Source: Lachnospiraceae bacterium
GTDB lineage: Bacteria; Bacillota; Clostridia; Lachnospirales; Lachnospiraceae
Reading direction: 5' to 3'
Assembly (NCBI GenBank): GCA_017444015.1
Contig: JAFSXN010000052.1
Span: 1 to 52,664 of the forward strand
DNA length: 52,664 nucleotides
The translations under genes and the position numbers were made by a program. Shown here in pieces: positions 40,373 to 49,991 of this stretch. The stretch's first letter is position 1; each line of letters opens with the position of its first letter. The notes beneath the pieces were generated by a model, which did no database searches, was not told the origin of the DNA, and worked only from the letters and a program-made list of their open reading frames with translations.

Positions 40373-40407
40373 ATTAGGAAACGAATTTATTTAATTCGTT
40401 TACGATA
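40373..40407 (+). repeat. Solo hairpin: hybrid of hairpins 1 and 3 of the three-hairpin element
   Basis: AGGAAACGAATTTATT is joined directly to TAATTCGTTTACGATAA. The left arm is that of hairpin 1 and the right arm that of hairpin 3 of the copies at 838 and 51391, with the core missing. It sits 30 bases before the ABC-ATPase gene. Confidence 0.75.
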
Positions 40408-40436
40408 AGCGCACGGACGCAAGGAGAAGTGAATAC

Positions 40437-42149
40437 ATGACAGCAAGAACCGACAGGGATCTGCGGGCTCTTTTAGAGCAGATCGACCATAAAAGCTACC
40501 CGGCCTATAAGCAGACAGCCGGGAGCTATTCCTTTCAGGACTATAGCCTTACGATTGACCACGTACAGGGGGACCCCTTCGCGGCTCCTTCTCATGTGAC
40601 AATAAAGGTTTCCGGCAAAAAGGCCGGCTTTGAAAAGCAGTTTTATGAAAAGAGACACCGCAGGATCGCTCTGGAGGATCTGCTGTCCAGGCGTTTTCAC
40701 CGCCAGGCAGAGCAGTACGACCATCTGGCGAAGGGCTCCGGAAAGAGCGGCGCCATCGAAACCTACCGTCCCGGACAGGAGATCCTGGAGACAACTGCCT
40801 GCCATATCGACGAAGCCACCGGCGATATCCACTACCGCTTCCATATCGGCTTCCCCGCAAACGGCAGGACGATCAACGCAAGAGAGCTTATTAAGATCCT
40901 CTTTGACTTTCTTCCGAAATGTGTAAAAGGAGCCCTGTATTACCAGGAATCCATGGCGGAGACCCTGAATAAGATCTCAGCGCTCTCAGACGACCAGCTG
41001 TTTATCCGAAAGGAGCTGAAAAAGCAAGGACTTTCCGCCTTTGTCGCGGACGGCTCGATCCTTCCGAGAAAAAGCGGCGTTTCAAGCGTACCGATGAAGG
41101 ACGCGATCCCCTTTAAGGCTCCGGAATCCCTAAAGATCACGTTAGAGCTTCCTCACCGGGGAAGCGTAAGCGGCCTCGGGATCAAAAACGGTGTGACGCT
41201 CATCGTCGGAGGAGGGTATCACGGAAAATCCACCCTGCTTTCGGCGTTAGAGCTTGGGATCTATAACCATATCCCCGGCGACGGGCGTGAATACGTCATT
41301 ACCGACGATACTGCCGTAAAGATCCGTGCGGAGGACGGCCGGAGCGTACACGGGGCCGATATCTCCCTCTTTATCAATAATCTTCCGGACAACCGGGATA
41401 CGAAGCGGTTCTTCTCTGAGGATGCCAGCGGCTCGACCTCTCAGGCGGCAAACGTCATCGAAGCGGTGGAATGTCAGAGTAAGCTGCTATTGATCGACGA
41501 AGATACCTGCGCGACCAACTTTATGATCCGGGATAAGCTGATGCAGCAGGTCATCTCAAAGGAGCAGGAGCCCATCACTCCCTTTATCGACAGGGTCCGG
41601 CCCTTGTATGAGGATTGCGGGATCTCAACGATCATGGTCGCCGGGAGCTTCGGCGCCTACTTTACTCTGGCGGATACGATCCTTCAGATGGACTGCTACA
41701 AACCGGTGGATATCACGGAAAGGGCGAAAAAGGCCGCGGCGGACAGCTCTCTTTCTGTCCCGGATAACGGACACATTGACCTTAATCTTTCGAGCCGGAT
41801 CCCCTCTCTTACGAAGCATTTTGACCTCGGAGGACGGATCAAAACAAAGACGCTTGGCAAGGACGGCTTTATGCTCGACCACGAGACTGTTGAGCTGCGC
41901 TACGTCGAGCAGATCGTGGAAAGCGGCCAGCAGACCGCTCTAAGCCGGGCGCTTCTCTATGTGATGAAGCACTGCCTTGGCAAAAAACTTTCTCTCACGG
42001 AAATCCTTGAGACCCTGGAAACACAGATCAAAGAAAAAGGGATCGACACGCTTTCCGAAGGCTCCTACGTCGCGGAGGGACTTACCTTTGTCCGTCCGCA
42101 GGAGATCGCCGCCTGTCTGAACCGGTGCAGATTCCTTACCTATCAGTAA
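40437..42149 (+). CDS. ABC-class P-loop ATPase (PF09818 type)
   Basis: A 570-residue cytoplasmic ATPase. The P-loop GGGYHGKSTL lies near 260-269, and LLIDEDTCATNFMIRD near 350-365 holds the Walker B and following family motif. The N-terminal half (LEQIDHKSYPAYKQTAGSY, DPFAAPSH) and EALGLGI-like stretch match the uncharacterised ABC-ATPase family that is widespread in bacteria and archaea. No membrane partner is encoded nearby, so it is not a transporter. Its role is unknown; nucleic-acid-related functions have been suggested for the family. AAGGAG precedes the ATG. Confidence 0.88.
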   Translation: MTARTDRDLRALLEQIDHKSYPAYKQTAGSYSFQDYSLTIDHVQGDPFAAPSHVTIKVSGKKAGFEKQFYEKRHRRIALEDLLSRRFHRQAEQYDHLAKGSGKSGAIETYRPGQEILETTACHIDEATGDIHYRFHIGFPANGRTINARELIKILFDFLPKCVKGALYYQESMAETLNKISALSDDQLFIRKELKKQGLSAFVADGSILPRKSGVSSVPMKDAIPFKAPESLKITLELPHRGSVSGLGIKNGVTLIVGGGYHGKSTLLSALELGIYNHIPGDGREYVITDDTAVKIRAEDGRSVHGADISLFINNLPDNRDTKRFFSEDASGSTSQAANVIEAVECQSKLLLIDEDTCATNFMIRDKLMQQVISKEQEPITPFIDRVRPLYEDCGISTIMVAGSFGAYFTLADTILQMDCYKPVDITERAKKAAADSSLSVPDNGHIDLNLSSRIPSLTKHFDLGGRIKTKTLGKDGFMLDHETVELRYVEQIVESGQQTALSRALLYVMKHCLGKKLSLTEILETLETQIKEKGIDTLSEGSYVAEGLTFVRPQEIAACLNRCRFLTYQ

Positions 42150-42159
42150 GAATTGAATC

Positions 42160-42320
42160 GAGCAGGGGTGATGCAATCCCCTGCTCGCCGCGCGGCCCGA
42201 TGATTGCTGCGCAATCATGGGTTGCGCACCCGCGTCCGGCTTCAGCCGGAAAACTTCCATATGCGGGCCTGCGCATAAAGAACTCCCGATGTAAGATCAT
42301 CGCTTACATCGGGAGCTCTC
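42160..42320 (+). repeat. Three-hairpin palindromic element, variant copy
   Basis: Hairpin 1 is GAGCAGGGG/CCCCTGCTC. A small GATTGC/GCAATC hairpin follows. The core (42223-42275) starts TGCGCA, has outer stem CCCGC/GCGGG, inner hairpin TCCGGC-TTCA-GCCGGA, linker ACTTCCATAT, and ends TGCGCATAA. Hairpin 3 is CTCCCGATGTAAG/CTTACATCGGGAG. It lies between the convergent ABC-ATPase and MCP genes, and may also terminate transcription. Confidence 0.75.
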
Positions 42321-42373
42321 TTTAATCATATCCCTTTATTTCAAAAAATCAGCCCTAAGAAATATTTGACTTA

Positions 42374-44107
42374 TTACAGCTTAAAGAAGCCACAGGCCTC
42401 GCTCATGCCTTCCGCAAGACCCTTCAGGCCTTTCGCCTGCTCCGCAAGCAGAGTGATCGTAGCATTCAACTCCTGCATCGAAGCCGTAGTCTGCTCGGTA
42501 GAAGCAGCGTTCTCCTCGGAGATCGCGGAAAGATTCGAGATGATATCCACAACGCCGTTTCTGGACTGATCGCACTCCTGCGCCTCGTCGTTGATCGTAG
42601 CGGTCCCTTCTCTGGAGGTTACGATACCACCGGTAACGTTCGTGAACATTTCCTTCGTCTGGTTCAGCTTTTCCTGCTGCTCCGTAAGTCTTGACTTCAC
42701 CTCTTCCATCATACTCATCGAAGCCTTGGAATCTTCCGACAGGACCTTGATGATCTCGGAGATCCTCTGCGCGGAGGAATTCGACTCCTCGGAAAGATTC
42801 TGGATCTCGGAAGCAACAACAGCAAAACCTCTTCCCGCCTCACCGGCTCTTGCCGCCTCGATCGAAGCATTTAACGAAAGCAGATTGGTCTGGCTTGCTA
42901 CGTTACTGATCAGCTGTACGGCATCCTCGATCATCTTGACGGATTCATCCGTAGCTTCTACGTTCTTGGCAACCCCTAAAACCGCCTGTGTCATCTTGTC
43001 ACTGGAATCCGAAAGCTCCTGCATGATCGAAGCCGCCTGATTTCCGGAATCCTGCATATCCGCGCTCGTATCGTTCAGAGACTCGATATTCTGAACGATC
43101 GTCTCGATAATAACACCCATCTCATTAACCCGCATGGTCGCGTTCTCAATATCCTCTGCCTGGGAAACGGCGCCCTTACTTACATCATCTACCGCATGCG
43201 CGATCTCATCCGCGGTCTGGCTGGTCTGAGAAGCCATATTCTCAAGATTGTCACCGGAATCCAGAACGCTCCCCGCGGATGCCTGGATCTTGCTCACAAT
43301 ATTACGCAGCACCTTGATAAACTCTTCGGTCCCGCGGGCCATATCTCCGATCTCGTCGCCTCTCTGTAAGACCTTGGGATCCACCTCCGTCGTAAGATCT
43401 CCCTTGCCGAGATTTAAGAGCGCATCCTTGATCAGATTGGTCGCCTTCGCGATCTTCACAGCGGTCGACACGCAGAAGATGATGGAAAGGATCATTACGA
43501 CAACCGCAACTACAACGGTAAGGGTCAGATTCCTGTGGATATCGCTTTGAAGGTCATCGTTCTTATAGGTCGAATACCCCTCCATACTTGTTTCCAGAAT
43601 ATCCAGATGATCTCTGGCCGCGTCAAACGCCTCCTGCTGCGCCTCGAAATCGCCCTCGCCCGTTTCCGCGATATAGATATTCTTCCACTCTTTGATCTCT
43701 GCCTCATACTGATCCAGAACCTGCTTGTTCGAGCTGGTTTGCCCGGAAGCGCGGAAATCGTTATACAGATAAGAATCTCTGGAAAACTCCGTCTTCAGTG
43801 CGCTGATCCCGTCCAGAACCTGCTGATAGTTGCTTTCATAGCTCTCGATATCGCCCTCCAGCTCTTCCTCCGGCTCGATCCCGCCGTGGATATCATAGAT
43901 CCCGTTTAAGGCAACCAGAGCCTGATAGGCATCCCGGTCGATGGAAAGCAGTGAGTTCTCGATCTGTCCGATATCATCGTAGTAGACCTGCTTCGCTTCT
44001 GCCAGCGTGTTCAAATTCTCCGATCCCATAAATGCTGTTACAGCGATCAGCAAGATGACCAAAGGCAACATCATTGTGATCAGCTGCGCCGTAATTCCTC
44101 GTCTCAT
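42374..44107 (-). CDS. Methyl-accepting chemotaxis protein
   Basis: A 577-residue receptor. It has a first membrane helix (about 8-27), an external four-helix-bundle sensor (28-190), a second membrane helix (about 192-214), HAMP, then the long cytoplasmic signalling domain. The hairpin tip region reads [20 protein letters not shown] and [16 protein letters not shown], the highly conserved CheA/CheW contact site. It indicates chemotaxis. The ligand is unknown. GGGGGA precedes the ATG. Confidence 0.94.
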   Translation of the reverse strand: MRRGITAQLITMMLPLVILLIAVTAFMGSENLNTLAEAKQVYYDDIGQIENSLLSIDRDAYQALVALNGIYDIHGGIEPEEELEGDIESYESNYQQVLDGISALKTEFSRDSYLYNDFRASGQTSSNKQVLDQYEAEIKEWKNIYIAETGEGDFEAQQEAFDAARDHLDILETSMEGYSTYKNDDLQSDIHRNLTLTVVVAVVVMILSIIFCVSTAVKIAKATNLIKDALLNLGKGDLTTEVDPKVLQRGDEIGDMARGTEEFIKVLRNIVSKIQASAGSVLDSGDNLENMASQTSQTADEIAHAVDDVSKGAVSQAEDIENATMRVNEMGVIIETIVQNIESLNDTSADMQDSGNQAASIMQELSDSSDKMTQAVLGVAKNVEATDESVKMIEDAVQLISNVASQTNLLSLNASIEAARAGEAGRGFAVVASEIQNLSEESNSSAQRISEIIKVLSEDSKASMSMMEEVKSRLTEQQEKLNQTKEMFTNVTGGIVTSREGTATINDEAQECDQSRNGVVDIISNLSAISEENAASTEQTTASMQELNATITLLAEQAKGLKGLAEGMSEACGFFKL

Positions 44108-44156
44108 TCTCTGAGCATCCCCCTTTAAAAGTATTATGATTATGAAAAAAATCTAT

Positions 44157-44183
44157 GAAAAAGACCCTTTCGGGCCTTTTTTC
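44157..44183 (-). terminator. Intrinsic terminator of the TetR gene
   Basis: On the minus strand, an AAAAAGGCCC/GGGTCTTTTT hairpin with a GAAA loop ends in a T run, 55 bases after the TetR stop. Confidence 0.85.
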
Positions 44184-44237
44184 ATCCAACGGGAATTCTA
44201 TCATAATTTCCGTTTCGGAACAATAAACAATATCCGA

Positions 44238-44819
44238 TTATTTTGAATGAACCGCCTGCTCCAGTCCGCCGCAGATCAGGTCGCCGATCACGCGAAGGGC
44301 ATACTCCTTCGTCAGAACATCGTCGTGACGTACCCAATACCCGAAAGCCTCGACAAACGCGCCTGCCATACTTTCAATAATCAGGTCCGCGCTCTCCTCG
44401 CCGAGTTTTTCAATGACCATCTTCCGGCCCTCGCTCTGGCTCAGGCTCTCGACCAACAGCTTTTTGATCTTGACGAACATCTTCGAATTATTGTCGCCGC
44501 TTAACAGCTTCTTGAAATCATCCCGAAACAGACAGAACTTGTCGAAGATATACTCCAGATATTTCCGGGTATCCTCCTCCAGGGTCAGCGGATTATTTAC
44601 AACACAGGCTTCCCGGAGAACATCCACGACCTTGCCTTCTACCTTTTCCTCCAGATCCGGGATATCCCGGTAATGAGCATAGAAAGTCCCGCGGCTCACA
44701 TCCGCCAGATCGATGACTTCGTTAACCGTGATCCTTTCATAGCCCTTGCGAATCAAAAGCTCGATATAAGCGTTTTCGATCGCCTTTTTTGTCCTTGTAA
44801 CATCTCTGCGCTCTTTCAT
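44238..44819 (-). CDS. TetR-family transcriptional regulator
   Basis: A protein of about 193 residues with a typical TetR helix-turn-helix at 10-55 (AIENAYIELLIRKGYERITV, then ADVSRGTFYAHYRDIPDLEE). The C-terminal half is a ligand-binding, dimerising helical domain. Start chosen at ATG (MKERRDV); a GTG four codons earlier is also possible. The upstream AT-rich DNA has a TAATATT/AATATTA near-palindrome at about 44849-44866 that could be an autoregulatory operator. Its target genes are not evident. Confidence 0.92.
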   Translation of the reverse strand: MKERRDVTRTKKAIENAYIELLIRKGYERITVNEVIDLADVSRGTFYAHYRDIPDLEEKVEGKVVDVLREACVVNNPLTLEEDTRKYLEYIFDKFCLFRDDFKKLLSGDNNSKMFVKIKKLLVESLSQSEGRKMVIEKLGEESADLIIESMAGAFVEAFGYWVRHDDVLTKEYALRVIGDLICGGLEQAVHSK

Positions 44820-44831
44820 AAATCTTTCCAC

Positions 44832-45240
44832 CTCACTGTATATAATATTAAATAATATTACCCATTTCGCCGGAACCTAAACTTCGTTCTGAAAAATTAA
44901 ACATTGTGTATAACTTCCCAAAACAGTATAATCCAATCATAAACAAAAATAAAGTAATTTTTTAGCAGTAAAGCATGCTAAATCTGTAAGAATTGAAACA
45001 TCTGATAATCGAATGGATCCGAACTCGGATCACTCTTATAATATATTATCAGACCGGAAAAAGCAACCGGTACGGCTATAATTTCTCTTTTTTGGGCTGA
45101 ATTTCTTGTCGAATGAAATTATATATAGCCTGAAATATTATCTTTTATCCTTTCGAAATATGTGATATTATATGCCATGTTGCGGTTGCTTATGGCTAAT
45201 TGCCGCCGATTCCGGGGATATAAAATAATGGGGAATACAT
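44832..45240. other. AT-rich gene-free stretch between TetR and DUF4956 genes
   Basis: No coding potential seen. Contents are the possible TetR operator near 44849-44866, a small GATCCG/CGGATC hairpin near 45015-45032, and several TATAAT-like boxes, so it probably holds promoters for both divergent genes. A GGGGAA precedes the DUF4956 ATG. Confidence 0.5.
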
Positions 45241-45909
45241 ATGAATCTGATCAATGCCGTTGCTGCAAATATTCAAAGCTCCTTTGAAAACTCCGAGGTC
45301 ACGACCTCTGTCATACTCAGTGTCCTTCTGGTGACGCTTATCCTGAGTATATATGAATATATCGTCTACCTGAGCGTATCACACCGTTCCGTTTATAACC
45401 GGGCCTTTCAGATCAATCTTGCTGTGATTCCCTTTTTCATCTCTATGATCATCCTCTGTCTTCAGTCGAATCTGGTCATTACACTGGGAACCATCGGAGC
45501 TCTGGCGATCATCCGTTATCGAACGGCTGTCAAGGATCCCGTCGATATGCTTTATATCCTCTGGTCCGTATTCATCGGGATCACCTGCGGGTGCAGGCTC
45601 TATGAGGTCAGTGTCCTGACCTCGCTTTTAGTCACTCTGGTACTGATCGTCCTTGAGAATCTGAAGCTTTCGAAAAAGCCGCTGATCATTGTATTTGACT
45701 GTTCTCCGGAAAATGAAGAGAGCGTTCTTCTGTCCCTGAAAAGCTCGGTCAAACGCATGGAAATAAAAAGCAGGACCTGCGCCGGAAACGAAATGCACGA
45801 TACGGTCGAGGTCATCGCAAAGGACTCCGGACTTCCCGCAAAGATCCTGAAGGAATCACAGGCCGACCGCTTTTCCATTATATCCTATGATGCGGAAAAC
45901 ATCCTATAG
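45241..45909 (+). CDS. DUF4956 membrane protein
   Basis: A 222-residue protein with about four membrane helices in the first 140 residues. The conserved GTIGALAIIRYRTAVKDPVD segment identifies DUF4956, and a cytoplasmic tail of about 80 residues follows. It is paired with the downstream VTC-domain gene, a common two-gene set in Firmicutes, sometimes alongside CotH-like spore coat or exopolysaccharide genes. The biochemical role is unknown. Confidence 0.88.
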   Translation: MNLINAVAANIQSSFENSEVTTSVILSVLLVTLILSIYEYIVYLSVSHRSVYNRAFQINLAVIPFFISMIILCLQSNLVITLGTIGALAIIRYRTAVKDPVDMLYILWSVFIGITCGCRLYEVSVLTSLLVTLVLIVLENLKLSKKPLIIVFDCSPENEESVLLSLKSSVKRMEIKSRTCAGNEMHDTVEVIAKDSGLPAKILKESQADRFSIISYDAENIL

Positions 45910-45987
45910 ACAGGACATCTATGACAACTTTCCTTAGTGCTTCGCAGAATATCCCAGGGCAGACAACGAAATCAGGAGGAGGGCTCC

Positions 45988-46698
45988 ATGGATAATAACG
46001 TCTCCCAGGCCTTAAGAAACGAATGGAAATACCCGATCTCATTAAATGAATGGCTGGTACTCGAAGAGAAGCTGAAACAAATACTGTCTCCGGACCGGCA
46101 CGCAGGGACCGACAATAAATATAAGGTTCACAGCCTGTATTTTGATGATTTCCATAACAGCTGTATGAGCGACAATGATGCCGGAAACGGCCGGAGAAAA
46201 AAGTTTCGGATCCGTTATTATCAGGACAATCCCGAAGTCCTCCGTCTGGAATGCAAGGAAAAAAACGAAGCCGGCCGATGCAGGAAGCTCTCCTGCAATA
46301 TTTCCGCGCAGCAATATGAAAAGCTGATCGCAGGACGGGCCGCGGAGCTGCTTTCCGAGACAGAGGACCCGCTTTTGAAGAGATTCTGTCTCTGCTTTAT
46401 CCACGGGGCCTTCAAGCCTGCTGCCATCATCGACTACGAACGCACCGCTTACGTGGAAGAGGTCGCGAATATCCGCGTCACCTTTGATGAACACATCTCC
46501 GTTTCCGATCAGTTTACGGAATTTCTGACCGGAGACTACGTTAAAAACCCTCTGTCAAACGCTGATTCGGTTCTGGAGGTGAAATTTGATTACGTTCTCC
46601 CCGGGTATCTTACCAGACTGCTTTCCGGCGGATCCCTTCAGGTCTCAAGTTTTTCCAAATACTATCTCGGCAGGTTATTGCAGCGCAGCGCTTTGTAG
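45988..46698 (+). CDS. VTC-domain protein (polyphosphate-polymerase-like)
   Basis: A 236-residue protein with the VTC fold: NEWKYPISLNEWLVLEEKL at the start, YKVHSLYFDD, RKKFRIRYYQ, LRLECKEK, YERTAYV, and VLEVKFDYVLPGYL near the end. These are the basic tunnel residues and acidic metal ligands of the triphosphate-tunnel superfamily. Yeast Vtc4 makes polyphosphate; bacterial members linked to DUF4956 are unproven. The start is the ATG after AGGAGGAGGG; an earlier in-frame start lacks a site. Confidence 0.9.
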   Translation: MDNNVSQALRNEWKYPISLNEWLVLEEKLKQILSPDRHAGTDNKYKVHSLYFDDFHNSCMSDNDAGNGRRKKFRIRYYQDNPEVLRLECKEKNEAGRCRKLSCNISAQQYEKLIAGRAAELLSETEDPLLKRFCLCFIHGAFKPAAIIDYERTAYVEEVANIRVTFDEHISVSDQFTEFLTGDYVKNPLSNADSVLEVKFDYVLPGYLTRLLSGGSLQVSSFSKYYLGRLLQRSAL

Positions 46699-46766
46699 TC
46701 CGCTGTCAGATCTGCCGGTTTCGGAAGTAAAACAGGTAAAATAAGATTCCGGCGAAGAAGTTTGTA

Positions 46767-46794
46767 TTGAATTTCAATGAAAAATCAGTATAAT
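46767..46794 (+). promoter_or_regulatory. Promoter of the L,D-transpeptidase gene
   Basis: TTGAAT and TATAAT separated by 16 bases, 74 bases before the ATG. Confidence 0.65.
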
Positions 46795-46867
46795 TTTACC
46801 AGGAACACATATATGTATACGTTCTTTAGTAAGGATGAGGTTTGTATAAGATTAAAGGGGAAAGACA

Positions 46868-47503
46868 ATGAAGAACTTTAAGAAATGTTTTGCTGCATGG
46901 GTCACTGTCGTGGCGCTTGTATTCAGCTTTGGAACGGAGGTTTCCGCTACGACGATCTCGGGAGAGGCGCTGCCTAAATTTGTAATCTATGTCAATCGGG
47001 CGCTGGATTGTGTTACGGTAAAGCTGGTAAACGCGGACGGAACGGAGACGGCTGTCAAGTCGATGGTCTGCTCTACCGGAAGAGCGGGACATACGACTCC
47101 GCTCGGAACGTTTGCTACCTCGGATTACTATGACTGGCGGCTGATGGTCGACGGGACCTATGGAAGATACGCGGTCCGCTTTAACCGGGGGATCATGTTC
47201 CATTCGGTGCCCTATTATACAAGAAATGAAGCGAATCTGGAATTTGATCAGTATAATCTTCTCGGGCAGAAGGCTTCTTTAGGCTGCGTCAGGCTCTGCG
47301 TCGCGGATGCGAAGTGGATCTATGATTTCTGCAAGAGGGGGACAAAGGTCGTTGTTTATGACGATCTGACCTCTCCGGGAGAACTCGGAAAGCCCGCACC
47401 GATCCCGATCGATCCGACCTCACTGAACCGGGGCTGGGATCCGACGGATGTCAATCCGCTGAACCCGTGGCTGCTTGCGGCAGCGCAACCGACACAGGAA
47501 TGA
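46868..47503 (+). CDS. Secreted L,D-transpeptidase (YkuD)
   Basis: A 211-residue protein with a signal peptide (basic start, hydrophobic core to about 21, likely cleavage after EVSA at 27). A YkuD catalytic domain follows, with His112 in MFHSVP, and Ser137 and Cys140 in SLGCVRLC. Such enzymes make 3-3 cross-links or other peptidoglycan attachments outside the cell. The C-terminal tail is Pro-rich. AAGGGGAAA precedes the ATG. A three-hairpin element begins right after the stop codon. Confidence 0.93.
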   Translation: MKNFKKCFAAWVTVVALVFSFGTEVSATTISGEALPKFVIYVNRALDCVTVKLVNADGTETAVKSMVCSTGRAGHTTPLGTFATSDYYDWRLMVDGTYGRYAVRFNRGIMFHSVPYYTRNEANLEFDQYNLLGQKASLGCVRLCVADAKWIYDFCKRGTKVVVYDDLTSPGELGKPAPIPIDPTSLNRGWDPTDVNPLNPWLLAAAQPTQE

Positions 47504-47594
47504 TTATTAATGCGCACGATTGCGGTAAGGAAAGCGTTTTCAGCTTTCCGCAATCGGCGCAACAGGAAACGAAACGAATAGATTCGTCTCCTAT
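47504..47594 (-). repeat. Three-hairpin palindromic element, copy lacking hairpin 3
   Basis: In minus orientation: hairpin 1 AGGAGACGAA...TTTCGTTTCCT, then TGCGCC, GATTGCGG/CCGCAATC around AAAGC/GCTTT, linker CTTTCCTTA, and TGCGCATTAA. It starts immediately after the transpeptidase stop codon, which replaces the hairpin 3 end. Confidence 0.8.
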
Positions 47595-47615
47595 ATTTAT
47601 ACAACAGACAGGCTA

Positions 47616-47650
47616 TAAAATAAACGCACGTATTCTGTGCGTTTATTTTT
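47616..47650. terminator. Bidirectional terminator
   Basis: A 12-base stem, AAATAAACGCAC/GTGCGTTTATTT, with T runs on the right and A runs on the left. It lies between the convergent transpeptidase and flavodiiron genes. Confidence 0.88.
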
Positions 47651-47676
47651 ACAGGAAATGAATTAATTTGATACAT

Positions 47677-48867
47677 TTAGGATAATTCCTCCGCGAGCTT
47701 CTCTACTGCCGCCAGGTTAGCTTCTGTCATCGCAGACTTTAACGTTACCTTTTCTTCGATCAGCCGGATCTCCTTCAGCCCTTCGAAATAAGCCGCCATC
47801 AGCTTTCCGGAAAGCGGTCCCCATGTACCGTTTTCGATGAGGGCGACCGTACGATTTGCAAGTCCCTTGTGGCGGATTTCCGTAAGGAGGAGCTCCATCG
47901 GAGGGAAGAGAGCCGCGTCCTTGGTAGGAGCCGCAAAGACCAGCTTAGAGCATCGGAAGGCCTCCGCTACCAGATAGGAAAAATGCGTTTTTGAAACATC
48001 ATACATCCGGATATTCCTGACACCGCGGTCTGAGAGCTTTGCTGCCAGAACAGCCGCGGCGTTTTCCGTTCCGCCATAGATCGAGCCATAGAAGATCACG
48101 ACGCTCTCCTCCTCCGGTTCATATCTGCTCCATTTGTCGTACAGGTCGATATAGTAGCCGAGATCCTTTCGGATCACAGGACCGTGCAGAGGACAGAGCA
48201 TTTTGATCTCCAGAGCCTGTGCCTTTTTCAGAAGAGCCTGTACGTTCATCCCGTAACGCCCTGCAATATTCGTATAATATCTTCTGGCTTCAAAGAGCTC
48301 TTCGCTCCAGAGCTTCGATTCGTCCGCGTAGAGGTTCCCGGAAAGCGCGCCGAACATACCGAAAGCATCCGCAGAGAACAGCAGCTTTTCCGTTTCATCC
48401 CAGGTTACCATAGCCTCCGGCCAGTGGACCATAGGAGCGGTAACAAAATGGAAGGTATGCCTTCCGGTCGAGAGCGTGTCCCCGTCCTTGACGGCGGTAA
48501 AACGATCCGAGACATCCGTTCCGTGGAACTGAAGGATCATATTTTTGACCTGCATGGTGCCGTAGATCTTAGCGTTCGGATATTTGTCCAAAACCAGCCC
48601 GAGACTTGTACAGTGGTCCGGCTCCATATGGTTTATTACGATCAGATCAAGCGGTCTGTCCCCCAGAACACAGGCAATATTTTCCATAAAGACCCGGGAA
48701 ACCGAATAATCCACCGTATCAAACAGGATCGTCTGTTCATCGGTAATCAGATAGGAATTATAAGAAACACCGTTATTTAACGGGTAGACATTTTCAAACA
48801 ACGCCAGTCTCCGATCGCTGGCGCCGATATAGTACATATCCTCAAACATTTTTGTTACATTATACAT
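47677..48867 (-). CDS. A-type flavodiiron protein (FprA family)
   Basis: A 396-residue protein. The N-terminal metallo-beta-lactamase-like domain has the diiron ligands HMEPDH (His80, Glu82, Asp84, His85), MVHW, SADAFG and PLHGPV. The C-terminal flavodoxin domain begins FYGSIYGGTENAA. It reduces oxygen or nitric oxide in anaerobes. The start is the ATG nine bases after AAAGGAG; an earlier in-frame start lacks a site. It has no rubredoxin domain. It stands alone. Confidence 0.94.
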   Translation of the reverse strand: MYNVTKMFEDMYYIGASDRRLALFENVYPLNNGVSYNSYLITDEQTILFDTVDYSVSRVFMENIACVLGDRPLDLIVINHMEPDHCTSLGLVLDKYPNAKIYGTMQVKNMILQFHGTDVSDRFTAVKDGDTLSTGRHTFHFVTAPMVHWPEAMVTWDETEKLLFSADAFGMFGALSGNLYADESKLWSEELFEARRYYTNIAGRYGMNVQALLKKAQALEIKMLCPLHGPVIRKDLGYYIDLYDKWSRYEPEEESVVIFYGSIYGGTENAAAVLAAKLSDRGVRNIRMYDVSKTHFSYLVAEAFRCSKLVFAAPTKDAALFPPMELLLTEIRHKGLANRTVALIENGTWGPLSGKLMAAYFEGLKEIRLIEEKVTLKSAMTEANLAAVEKLAEELS

Positions 48868-48910
48868 TTCCCGGGCTCCTTTCCTGAGCGTCATATTTGA
48901 AATCCGCATA

Positions 48911-48938
48911 TCGTAAACGAATAAATTCGTTTCCTATA
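48911..48938 (-). repeat. Solo hairpin of the three-hairpin family
   Basis: On the minus strand TATAGGAAACGAATTTATTC is followed by GTTTACGATA. The left arm is that of hairpin 1 and the right end that of hairpin 3, with no core. It lies just upstream of the flavodiiron gene. Confidence 0.75.
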
Positions 48939-49120
48939 CATTGTAGCAGAAAAACAGGATAAAGTACATAAGACTCTCCGCAAACGGAATCCTTGAAAAA
49001 TTAGTTCGATAGTGCTACCATAACCCGGGTCGGTTAAGAAAAGCTTCCCGGCCGTCTGATAAGCAAAGGATCAGGCTGTCAGGGAGCAGGCAGCTGATCA
49101 TATGGGTGAAGGATATAATA

Positions 49121-49987
49121 GTGAGTCGAACAGGCGCAACGATCTTATTGATACTGGTATTTATGGCAAGGGGAACATCGTTCCTCTTTTCCAAAACGCT
49201 TATGCAGGATATGTCTCCCATGAGCGTGCTTGCGGTCAGATTTGTTCTGGCCTTTCTCATACTTGCTGTTCTTTTTCGAAAAAAACTCCTTGCCTGTGAC
49301 AGAAAATGTCTGTTAAACGGTATGATACTCGGCAGCTTATATACGATCTGCATGATATTTGAGATGTACGGTCTTCGCCTGATCGATACCGGAGTAAGCT
49401 CTCTGATCGAAAATATGGCGATCGTTCTCGTCCCTCTGTATGTTGCCGTTCTCACCCGATCCCTCCCGAAACCGAAAACCATGCTCTGCGCTGTTTCTGC
49501 GGTTATCGGAGTCGGGTTTCTCTCACTGGATCAGGGAAGAAGTGTCGGCGGCGGTTTTGGCATCCTTCTCATTCTGCTAGCTGCTATGACCTACGCGGTA
49601 TGTATATTGTTTACTGAGAATATCAGCCGAACGTCCGATCCTCTGACGATCGGGATAATCCAATTGGGAACTATGGGGCTGCTCAGCCTTTTGATCTCGT
49701 TTATCACCGGGACTTTTGAATATCCGCAAACCGGCTCGCAGTGGGGGATGCTGCTGATACTTGTTCTGGTCTGCAGCTGCTTCGGCTTTGCTTTTCAGCC
49801 GCTCGGACAGAAATATCTTCCCGCGGAAACCGCAGCCGTTTTGACGGTTGTGAATCCTCTTACAGCAAGCGTGCTTGGTACGGTCGTCGCCAATGAGAGC
49901 CTCACTGCTTTTAAAATCGTCGGCTACATCATCATCCTGGCTACATTGATCTTTTATAATCTGAAGGATTCTCCCCGAAATAATTGA
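49121..49987 (+). CDS. EamA/DMT-family permease
   Basis: A 288-residue membrane protein with about ten hydrophobic helices and two EamA repeats. The first repeat has ARGTSFLFSKTLMQDMSPMS, the second ENISRTSDPLTIGIIQLGTM and PLTASVLGTVVANESLT. These are typical metabolite exporters, with unknown substrate here. The start is a GTG seven bases after AAGGA; a GTG five codons earlier is less well placed. It is convergent with larC. Confidence 0.9.
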   Translation: MSRTGATILLILVFMARGTSFLFSKTLMQDMSPMSVLAVRFVLAFLILAVLFRKKLLACDRKCLLNGMILGSLYTICMIFEMYGLRLIDTGVSSLIENMAIVLVPLYVAVLTRSLPKPKTMLCAVSAVIGVGFLSLDQGRSVGGGFGILLILLAAMTYAVCILFTENISRTSDPLTIGIIQLGTMGLLSLLISFITGTFEYPQTGSQWGMLLILVLVCSCFGFAFQPLGQKYLPAETAAVLTVVNPLTASVLGTVVANESLTAFKIVGYIIILATLIFYNLKDSPRNN

Positions 49988-49991
49988 CCCT

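Noticed and set aside
42160-42320. Plain tandem terminators between convergent genes
   Set aside because: The hairpins lack good T runs, and the core shares TGCGC, TTCC(T/A)TA and TGCGCATAA features with the other three-hairpin elements.
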